Source of the DNA: Smithellaceae bacterium
GTDB taxonomy: Bacteria > Desulfobacterota > Syntrophia > Syntrophales > Smithellaceae
DNA: 5,634 nucleotides
Direction of reading: 5' to 3'
Assembly (NCBI GenBank): GCA_028704195.1
Contig: JAQVLL010000151.1
Coordinates: 1 to 5,634 of the forward strand
Shown in pieces: positions 1 through 4,795 of this stretch; within the stretch, counting starts at the first letter, position 1; every line of letters begins with the position of its first letter. Position numbers and translations under genes: made by a program. The notes beneath the pieces are model-generated. The model was not told the origin of the DNA and searched no databases. It worked only from the letters and a program-made list of their open reading frames with translations.

Positions 1-2
1 TG

Positions 3-650
3 CAAGCGGCCGGTATCGCCACGCCGCCATGGCTGACCTCATCAGGCCTCGCCACCGGCCAACCCGATACCAATACCTATATTATCAAGCCTTCCTGGGA
101 GGATGCTTCCGTTGGCCTTGATGACGAAGCCATTCTTCAGACCGCAAACCGCGAAATCCTTCTCAATACCCTGCGGGATCGACAACAAAATCTCGGCATG
201 GACTGCTTTGCAGAAGCCTACATTGACGGCCGTGAGTTTAATATTGCTCTTCTGGCCATTGAGGGGGGCGTGCAGATTCTGCCGACTGCGGAAATCCTCT
301 TTCATAATTTCCCACCGGGAAAATTAAAATTTCTCGATTACCGTGCCAAATGGGTTGAAGACTCATTTGAATACGACAATACTATACGCTCTTTTGATAT
401 GGGCCCTCATGATACCGGCCTGATTGGTGCATTGAGGGATACCTCCCTCGCGATCTGGCATCTTTTCGGTCTGCGCGGTTACGTCCGAATAGATTTCCGC
501 GTTGATGCTCAGGGAAATCCTTTTGTTCTGGAAATCAACGCCAATCCCTGCCTGTCTCCGGATGCAGGGTTTGCCGCCGCCCTGGATCAGGCTTCGATCC
601 GGTATGCTGATGCGATCGGTACAATCATACGGAGCGCCATCCAACCCTGA
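3..650 (+). CDS. D-alanine--D-alanine ligase-like ATP-grasp enzyme, C-terminal 215 residues (5' partial)
   Basis: The reading frame is open from the left edge of the window, so the start codon and N-terminal domain lie outside. The visible 215 residues match the ATP-grasp and C-terminal part of the D-Ala-D-Ala ligase family, which joins amino acids or peptides through an acyl-phosphate at the cost of ATP in the cytoplasm. Visible motifs, numbered from the first residue in the window, are IIKPSWEDASVG (27-38; ATP-binding lysine K29 and the serine-glycine lid loop), EAYIDGREFN (71-80), YRAKWVEDSFEY (113-124), RIDFRVD (162-168) and FVLEINANPCLSPDAGF (174-190), with E177 and N179 as the expected Mg ligands. 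The stop is followed 14 nt later by the next start, so they are probably co-transcribed. True Ddl enzymes are housekeeping, but the unusual partners here leave open a dedicated peptide ligase. Family assignment is firm; the substrate is unknown. Confidence 0.88.
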   Translation, partial: QAAGIATPPWLTSSGLATGQPDTNTYIIKPSWEDASVGLDDEAILQTANREILLNTLRDRQQNLGMDCFAEAYIDGREFNIALLAIEGGVQILPTAEILFHNFPPGKLKFLDYRAKWVEDSFEYDNTIRSFDMGPHDTGLIGALRDTSLAIWHLFGLRGYVRIDFRVDAQGNPFVLEINANPCLSPDAGFAAALDQASIRYADAIGTIIRSAIQP

Positions 651-664
651 GGAGGTATTATCTT

Positions 665-1024
665 GTGTTAAAGCCTGTTTTATTGCTGATCTTCTCCAAT
701 CTGTTCATGACGTTCGCCTGGTATGGGCATTTGAAAAACTTCAACACCAAACCCCTGTTTTTCGTCATCATGATAAGCTGGGGGATTGCATTCTTTGAGT
801 ATGTTTTGCAGGTGCCGGCCAATCGCATTGGTTTTCAGCATTACTCTTTGGGCCAGCTTAAAATTATCCAGGAAGTCATTACCATGACGGTGTTTGCCGG
901 TTTCGCAATCCTTTATATGAAGGAGCCTCTCAAGCTGGATTACCTCTGGGCATCGCTCTGCATGGTCGGAGCGGTTTACTTTATGTTTCGCAGCGGTATT
1001 CCACAAAATGGAGGATCCTTATGA
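665..1024 (+). CDS. DUF486 / DMT-like small membrane protein (119 aa)
   Basis: The start is GTG 665, supported by GGAGGT at 651-656 with an 8-nt spacer; there is no better ATG. The 119-residue product is nearly all hydrophobic, with four predicted inner-membrane helices at about 3-20, 30-49, 68-85 and 91-109. It carries the hallmarks of the DUF486 family (drug/metabolite-transporter-like): SNLFMTFAWYGHLK (11-24), SWGIAFFEY (38-46), the invariant-looking QVPANRIG (49-56) and QLKIIQEVIT (64-73) before the last helix pair. The length is normal for the family. Members resemble half of a DMT transporter and would have to dimerise to move a substrate; no substrate is established to my knowledge. 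It sits between the ligase and the acetyltransferase, and its stop overlaps the acetyltransferase start. That suggests a role in moving the product or substrate of those enzymes, which is inference from context only. Confidence 0.9.
   Translation: MLKPVLLLIFSNLFMTFAWYGHLKNFNTKPLFFVIMISWGIAFFEYVLQVPANRIGFQHYSLGQLKIIQEVITMTVFAGFAILYMKEPLKLDYLWASLCMVGAVYFMFRSGIPQNGGSL
1010..1015 (+). promoter_or_regulatory. Ribosome binding site for the GNAT gene, bearing on two adjacent ATGs
   Basis: GGAGGA lies inside the end of the DUF486 gene. It is 5 nt from ATG 1021 and 8 nt from the adjacent in-frame ATG 1024. The second spacing is closer to optimal, so initiation may occur at 1024 (159 aa). With 1021 the two genes overlap by the ATGA at 1021-1024; with 1024 they overlap by one base. 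Either arrangement implies translational coupling. Confidence 0.6.
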
Positions 1025-1503
1025 TGACCCTGTGTTACAGACAGGAGATTAAGCCTTCAGATCTTGGGGCAATCTTAAACATCGTTCAATCAAGCGGTTT
1101 CTTTTCCAGGGAGGAAGTGGAACTGGCATGTGAACTGGCCACTGATAGGCTTGAAAACGGACAGCAAAGCTCCTATCAATTCCTTTTTGCCGAAAATCAC
1201 GGGCAGGTTGTCGGATACACTTGTTACGGCCTGATACCGGCCACCGCCGCTAGTTATGATCTTTACTGGATTGCCGTTTCCGAAAACGTTCGCGGCAAAA
1301 AACTGGGTAAAATGCTGTTGCAAAAAACAGAAGAAATCATCCGTGGAATGGGCGGCAAACGTCTGTATGCGGAAACATCGTCGCGCGATCAGTATACGCC
1401 TACTCAACGATTTTATCAGAACTGCGGTTACATTGCCGAGGCCGTCCTCAAAGACTTCTACGCACCCGGCGACAGCAAAATTATTTACTCCAAAGTCTTA
1501 TAA
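1021..1503 (+). CDS. GNAT-family N-acetyltransferase (160 aa)
   Basis: This 160-residue protein has the single-domain GNAT layout: transfer of an acetyl group from acetyl-CoA to an amine in the cytoplasm. The N-terminal strand and helices with the acceptor-side loop span about 1-50. The central strands FLFAENHGQVVGYTCYGLI (54-72) are followed by motif A, DLYWIAVSENVRGKKLGKMLL (80-100), whose R91-G96 loop should grip the CoA pyrophosphate. The middle glycine of the usual RGxGxG pattern is K94 here, a tolerated variant. Motif B is YTPTQRFYQNCGY (125-137), with the usual FY..GY signature. A double ATG leaves the start ambiguous by one codon. It is the last gene of the ligase/DUF486 unit, and I see no convincing hairpin terminator after it. 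The acceptor cannot be told from sequence; the product of the upstream ligase is a reasonable guess. Confidence 0.9.
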   Translation: MMTLCYRQEIKPSDLGAILNIVQSSGFFSREEVELACELATDRLENGQQSSYQFLFAENHGQVVGYTCYGLIPATAASYDLYWIAVSENVRGKKLGKMLLQKTEEIIRGMGGKRLYAETSSRDQYTPTQRFYQNCGYIAEAVLKDFYAPGDSKIIYSKVL

Positions 1504-1536
1504 TAACAAATATTAAGGCTAAATTCTCCGCTGGAA

Positions 1537-1570
1537 TTCTCATAAGTCCTTGCATTTTCCCCCATAATTC
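1537..1570 (+). promoter_or_regulatory. Candidate promoter / weak Pho-box-like repeat ahead of the phosphate transport pair
   Basis: The 131-nt spacer 1504-1634 must hold the promoter of the DUF47-pit pair unless the upstream transcript reads through. TTCTCAT (1537-1543) and CTTGCAT (1549-1555) resemble successive PhoB half-sites of the CTGTCAT type, with an AT-rich CATAAT (1563-1568) downstream that could act as a -10. The half-site offset is 12 nt rather than the usual 11, and each is only a partial match. This is a tentative call. Confidence 0.2.
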
Positions 1571-1634
1571 GCTAGAGCACTCCTGACTTTAAGATGTCCA
1601 AATGCATATTTGAGGAAAAAAGGAGAATCTGCTT

Positions 1635-2255
1635 ATGCGCCTGTTTCCTAGAGAAGAAAATTTCTTTAATTACTTTGAAGAGCTTGCCGATAAAATTGAA
1701 GAAGGCGGCAAATTTTTCCTCGAAATGACCAAAAATCGCGATTATTCCGCCGCAAAAGTTTCCCGTCTCAAAGAAATTGAGCATGAAGCGGATGGCATTA
1801 CTCATAAAACATACGAAAGAATGCACAAGACCTTCCTAACACCTATCGACCGCGAAGATATTTACGCACTGGTCAATAAAATGGACAGCATTATAGACGT
1901 CATCGAAGCTACCGCCATCCGCATTCACATGTATAAGGTTAAAAAGCCGGATGATGAAATCATCAAGCAGGCGGAAATCCTTTTTCAAGCCATAAAAAAA
2001 ATCAAAGAGATTATTCACGGTCTGCGCGACATGAAGAATTCCAAGATGATCCTCGACGGCTGCGTGGAAATCAACACCCTGGAAAATGCCGGTGATGTTG
2101 TTTTAAGAAGCATTATTACCGAGCTTTTTATCAAAGAAAAAGACGCCATCGAGCTGATTAAATGGAAAGAAATTTTTGAAAGAATTGAGGAAGCCATAGA
2201 TGTTTGTGAAGACGTATCCAACACCGTGGAAGGGATAGTCCTGAAACATGCTTGA
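1635..2255 (+). CDS. DUF47 PhoU-like protein, partner of the PiT transporter (206 aa)
   Basis: The start ATG 1635 has AGGAG at 1621-1625, a 9-nt spacer. The 206-residue, all-helical, highly charged protein fits the DUF47 (TIGR00153, PhoU-like) family at its usual length. Signature segments are EIEHEADGITHKTYERMHKT (47-66; the HEAD metal-binding repeat), TFLTPIDREDIYAL (66-79), MDSIIDVIE (83-91), the second repeat INTLENAGDVVLR (146-158) and IEEAIDVCEDVSNTVEGIVLK (184-204). PhoU-like proteins form three-helix bundles carrying metal clusters through E/D-xxx-D motifs. DUF47 proteins encoded beside pit genes are thought to regulate transport by the membrane partner. No signal peptide or membrane helix is present, so it should be cytoplasmic and bind the transporter from inside. 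The gene overlaps the transporter start by 8 nt, implying coupled translation. Confidence 0.93.
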   Translation: MRLFPREENFFNYFEELADKIEEGGKFFLEMTKNRDYSAAKVSRLKEIEHEADGITHKTYERMHKTFLTPIDREDIYALVNKMDSIIDVIEATAIRIHMYKVKKPDDEIIKQAEILFQAIKKIKEIIHGLRDMKNSKMILDGCVEINTLENAGDVVLRSIITELFIKEKDAIELIKWKEIFERIEEAIDVCEDVSNTVEGIVLKHA

Positions 2256-3246
2256 TTCGATGGCATTTGTTTTTGTTCTGGTGGTAATTGCGCTGATTTT
2301 TGATTTTCTAAACGGGTTTCATGATTCAGCCAATTCCATTTCCACTGTTGTGTCCACTCGCGTTCTTTCACCAAAACATGCTGTCATCTGGGCTGCTTTT
2401 TTTAATTTTGCTGCCGTTTTTTTTGTTGGAACAGAAGTCGCCCACACCGTCGGTAAAGGTATCATCCATATTGACATTGTCGATAATCTCGTCATCCTGT
2501 CCGCATTGGGCGGCGCGATTATCTGGAACATCATCACCTGGTATTATGGATTGCCCAGCAGTTCATCACATGCATTGATCGGCGGACTGATCGGAGCAGC
2601 CATCACAAAGGCAGGAAGCCAAACCCTGGTTTGGTCGGGAATCACGAAAACGACCATTTTCATCGTTGTTTCCCCGGCGCTCGGCATGGTGCTTGGTTTT
2701 ATTTTCATGGTTCTGGCCATGAATATGAGCCGCAATTCCACTATCGCTAAATCCGACTTCATTTTTCGGAAACTTCAGCTCGTATCCGCAGCGGTTTATT
2801 CGTTATCACACGGTATGAATGACGCGCAAAAAACCATGGGGATCATCGCCATGGCCCTTTTCAGTAAAGGACTTCTGGGCGATACCTTTCATATTCCCGT
2901 CTGGGTGATTATCGCATGCTATTCGATGATTTCTCTGGGGACCATGTTTGGCGGCTGGCGGATCGTGAAAACCATGGGAACCAAAATTACTAAACTTGAA
3001 CCCATTGGTGGTTTCAGTGCCGAAACGGCTGCGGCCTGCTCCATCATCGGGGCAACCGTGGCAGGAATACCGGTCAGCACCACGCACACCATCACAGGTG
3101 CGATCGTCGGGGTAGGCGCCACCAAAAGGCTTTCCGCCGTCCGCTGGGGAGTCGCAGGAAACATCATCTGGGCCTGGATTTTAACCATCCCCGTCTCTGC
3201 CGTCATTTCCGCCGCCATCTACTTTGCCATCAATTATCTTGCCTGA
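2248..3246 (+). CDS. pit: PiT-family inorganic phosphate transporter (332 aa)
   Basis: This integral inner-membrane protein of 332 residues belongs to the PiT (SLC20-like) family, which takes up inorganic phosphate, often as a metal-phosphate complex, driven by H+ or Na+. Both inverted-repeat signatures are visible: DFLNGFHDSANSISTVVSTR (19-38) in the first half and YSLSHGMNDAQKTMG (184-198) in the second. Each is followed by its re-entrant SS/ST-H loop: YGLPSSSSHALIGGLIGA (100-117) and GIPVSTTHTITGAIVGVG (273-290). The protein is of the short bacterial/archaeal type without a large central cytoplasmic loop. The start at ATG 2248 lies inside the DUF47 gene; AGGGA at 2231-2235 is a weak, distant ribosome site, so coupling is likely. 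ATG 2260 (Met5) is an alternative start. The neighbour is the usual regulatory partner. The family call is very secure; the coupling ion is not readable. Confidence 0.95.
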   Translation: MLDSMAFVFVLVVIALIFDFLNGFHDSANSISTVVSTRVLSPKHAVIWAAFFNFAAVFFVGTEVAHTVGKGIIHIDIVDNLVILSALGGAIIWNIITWYYGLPSSSSHALIGGLIGAAITKAGSQTLVWSGITKTTIFIVVSPALGMVLGFIFMVLAMNMSRNSTIAKSDFIFRKLQLVSAAVYSLSHGMNDAQKTMGIIAMALFSKGLLGDTFHIPVWVIIACYSMISLGTMFGGWRIVKTMGTKITKLEPIGGFSAETAAACSIIGATVAGIPVSTTHTITGAIVGVGATKRLSAVRWGVAGNIIWAWILTIPVSAVISAAIYFAINYLA

Positions 3247-3282
3247 TCAAAACGGTATCTGAAGTCGTGATCGAAAATGGCG

Positions 3283-3311
3283 TTGATAAATTCAGGGTTT
3301 TGCCGTAAATG
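3283..3311 (+). promoter_or_regulatory. Candidate sigma-70-type promoter for the decarboxylase
   Basis: In the 97-nt gap between pit and the decarboxylase start, TTGATA (3283-3288; 5/6 to TTGACA) is followed after exactly 17 nt by TAAATG (3306-3311; only 3/6 to TATAAT). No hairpin terminator is seen after pit, so read-through from the phosphate pair is also possible. Confidence 0.25.
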
Positions 3312-3330
3312 TTCATGACAAATTGAATGC

Positions 3331-3336
3331 GGGAGA
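3331..3336 (+). promoter_or_regulatory. Ribosome binding site that fixes the decarboxylase start at ATG 3344
   Basis: GGGAGA is followed after a 7-nt spacer by ATG 3344. The longer in-frame option, TTG 3323, has no purine-rich site upstream and would place this Shine-Dalgarno inside the gene. The shorter protein also begins just before the conserved YPTPFHIYD segment, as expected for the family. Confidence 0.75.
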
Positions 3337-3343
3337 CAAATGT

Positions 3344-4621
3344 ATGCCGGAAAAAAGACTGCCCTTTACCAAGAAACAAATGGACGCCATCATTGAAAAA
3401 TATCCGACTCCCTTCCACATATATGATGAAAAAGCCATTCGGAAGAATGCGCGCGACTTCAAAAAGGCCTTTGCCTGGAATAAGGGGTTTAGGGAATACT
3501 TCGCAGTCAAGGCCTGTCCCAATCCATATATCATGAAAATACTTCAGGCCGAAGGATTCGGAGTGGATTGCAGTTCACTGGCGGAGCTGGTGATGTCGGA
3601 AAAAACCGGCTTCAGAGGCGAGGAAATCATGTTTTCCTCCAATGACACACCGGCCGAGGAGTTTGTAAAAGCCAGGAAGCTGAACGCTACGATTAATCTG
3701 GACGACTTCTCTCATATCGCATACCTGGAAAAAAACGCCGGTCTTCCCGACATGATCTGCTTCCGCTACAACCCCGGCCCGCTTAAAAAAGGCAACGTGA
3801 TCATCGGCCACCCTGAAGAATCAAAGTACGGATTTACGCGTGATCAGCTCTTTGAGGGCTATCGTATCTGCAGGGATAAAGGCATCAAACGTTTCGGCAT
3901 CCATATTTTTGTGGCTTCCAATGAACTTGATCCGAACTATTTTATCGAAACGGCAGACATTCTTTTTAAGCTGATCGTTGATATCTCCCACGCCTTGAAC
4001 ATCCGCTTCGAATTCGCCAATCTGAGCGGAGGGATCGGCATCCCCTACCGGCCCGAACAGGATCGTATTGACCTGACGGCTATGAGCCGGGGCATTAAGG
4101 AAAAATATGAGCAAATCATTTTCGGTGGCGGTTTTGCACCCTTGAAAATCTTCACCGAATGCGGGCGGTATATCACCGGACCCTATGGTTATCTTGTTTC
4201 AAAAGTCCTGCATATCAAGGACACTTACAAAAAATTCGTTGGCCTCGATGCCTGCATGACCAATCTGATGCGGCCGGCCATCTACGGCGCTTATCATCAC
4301 ATCACCGTGTTAGGCAAAGAAAAACGTCCTCATAATGTCTTATATGATGTTACCGGATCTCTTTGCGAAAATAATGATAAGTTTGCCATTGACCGCATGC
4401 TGCCTAAACTGACACCCGGCGACACGGTTGTTATCCATGACACCGGTGCGCACGGGTTTGCGATGGGCTTTAATTATAACGGCAAGCTCCGTTCTGCTGA
4501 GTTGCTCCTCAGGGAAGACGGGTCCGTGGTCCAAATCCGACGTGCAGAAACGGTGAAGGACTATTTTGCAACGCTGGATTTTAAGGAACTGAAAAGATTT
4601 AAGACCCAAGGTCCAAGGTGA
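3344..4621 (+). CDS. lysA: Diaminopimelate-decarboxylase-like PLP enzyme, fold type III (425 aa)
   Basis: The likely role is decarboxylation of meso-diaminopimelate to L-lysine in the cytoplasm, last step of lysine synthesis. Numbering from ATG 3344: YPTPFHIYD (20-28) opens the alanine-racemase-type barrel; YFAVKACPNP (52-61) holds the PLP lysine K56; FGVDCSSLAEL (72-82) follows; LSGGIGIPYRPEQ (227-239) is the glycine loop for the phosphate; FTECGRYITGP (270-280) replaces the usual EPGR motif; LDACMTNLMRPAIYGAYH (301-318) and TGSLCENNDKFAIDRMLP (337-354), with catalytic-type C341, are classic LysA segments; TGAHGFAMGFNYN (367-379) closes the active site. Deviations are ECGR for EPGR, IHIFVASNEL for HIGS, and H370 where LysA and ornithine decarboxylase have the GAY tyrosine. 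From memory these mark a LysA subfamily in anaerobes, so a different substrate is possible. The last residues (TQGPR) are encoded by repeat DNA. Confidence 0.87.
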   Translation: MPEKRLPFTKKQMDAIIEKYPTPFHIYDEKAIRKNARDFKKAFAWNKGFREYFAVKACPNPYIMKILQAEGFGVDCSSLAELVMSEKTGFRGEEIMFSSNDTPAEEFVKARKLNATINLDDFSHIAYLEKNAGLPDMICFRYNPGPLKKGNVIIGHPEESKYGFTRDQLFEGYRICRDKGIKRFGIHIFVASNELDPNYFIETADILFKLIVDISHALNIRFEFANLSGGIGIPYRPEQDRIDLTAMSRGIKEKYEQIIFGGGFAPLKIFTECGRYITGPYGYLVSKVLHIKDTYKKFVGLDACMTNLMRPAIYGAYHHITVLGKEKRPHNVLYDVTGSLCENNDKFAIDRMLPKLTPGDTVVIHDTGAHGFAMGFNYNGKLRSAELLLREDGSVVQIRRAETVKDYFATLDFKELKRFKTQGPR

Positions 4622-4631
4622 AGGAACAAGG
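4606..4631 (+). repeat. AAGG heptamer repeat overlapping the decarboxylase stop
   Basis: AAGG recurs at 4608, 4615, 4621 and 4628 (steps 7, 6, 7), beginning with two identical CCAAGGT units (4606-4612 and 4613-4619). The array encodes the last residues of the decarboxylase and supplies its TGA stop (4619-4621). Its distal part, AAGGAACAAGG (4621-4631), is the exact reverse complement of 4765-4775. Confidence 0.75.
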
Positions 4632-4642
4632 ATTACATTGTG

Positions 4643-4677
4643 AGCCGTACGCTCCTTCGGAGTGTCGGCTTTTTTAT
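4643..4677 (+). terminator. Rho-independent terminator 1 after the decarboxylase
   Basis: AGCCG (4643-4647) pairs with CGGCT (4666-4670). After a single bulged T at 4648, ACGCTCC (4649-4655) pairs with GGAGTGT (4659-4665), with one G-T wobble and a TTC loop. A run of six Ts (4670-4675) follows. The hairpin begins 22 nt after the decarboxylase stop. There is no T-run on the opposite strand, so it is directional. Confidence 0.88.
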
Positions 4678-4681
4678 TGAC

Positions 4682-4706
4682 GGCGCTTTAGCGCCTTTCT
4701 TTTTTT
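4682..4706 (+). terminator. Rho-independent terminator 2, in tandem
   Basis: GGCGC (4682-4686) and GCGCC (4691-4695) form a perfect 5-bp stem with a TTTA loop. It is followed by TTTCT and six further Ts (4696-4706). It lies directly behind terminator 1, giving a double stop in front of a convergent gene. It is plus-strand only, because the other side has no T-run. Confidence 0.72.
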
Positions 4707-4712
4707 ACGTTG

Positions 4713-4733
4713 AACCTTGGCCCTTGCACCTTG
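4713..4733 (+). repeat. CCTTG heptamer array (three units)
   Basis: Three consecutive 7-mers, AACCTTG, GCCCTTG and CACCTTG, share the pattern NNCCTTG with exact 7-nt spacing; TACGTTG (4706-4712) may be a degenerate fourth. The orientation is opposite to the AAGG array at 4606-4631. I see no coding capacity that makes sense here. Confidence 0.72.
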
Positions 4734-4742
4734 TTTTTTCAG

Positions 4743-4762
4743 TCGTTGAGCCTGTCGAAGCG
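4743..4762 (+). repeat. Dispersed intergenic repeat unit with a TTGAGCCTGTCGAAG core
   Basis: The core TTGAGCCTGTCGAAG (4746-4760), reverse complement CTTCGACAGGCTCAA, is a sequence I recognise from memory as recurring many times between genes in unrelated bacterial genomes. Only one copy is in this window, so its repetitive nature cannot be shown here. It lies between two CCTTG heptamer segments. Confidence 0.55.
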
Positions 4763-4764
4763 GA

Positions 4765-4775
4765 CCTTGTTCCTT
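4765..4775 (-). repeat. Inverted copy of the heptamer repeat
   Basis: CCTTGTTCCTT is an exact 11-bp reverse complement of 4621-4631. The two arms enclose both terminators, the three-unit heptamer array and the dispersed repeat, about 133 nt. The arms may pair in RNA or single-stranded DNA, or may simply be independent copies of one repeat family in opposite orientations. Confidence 0.65.
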
Positions 4776-4795
4776 AATTTTTATCCCTTAAAACT

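Noticed and set aside
1522..1538. Short inverted repeat AATTC/GAATT after the GNAT gene as a terminator
   Set aside because: The stem is only 5 bp and AT-rich, with a 7-nt loop and no T-run after it; chance is the simpler explanation.
1532..1555. Sigma-54 promoter suggested by TGG and TTGCA
   Set aside because: The spacing between the GG and GC elements is far longer than the fixed -24/-12 distance.
2806..3218. Minus-strand open frames opposite the transporter
   Set aside because: They are shadows of a GC-rich transmembrane gene with clear PiT motifs on the plus strand; no start context or domain supports them.
4606..4775. CRISPR array
   Set aside because: The repeat units are only 7 nt, directly abutting and in mixed orientation, with no spacers of regular length and no cas genes.
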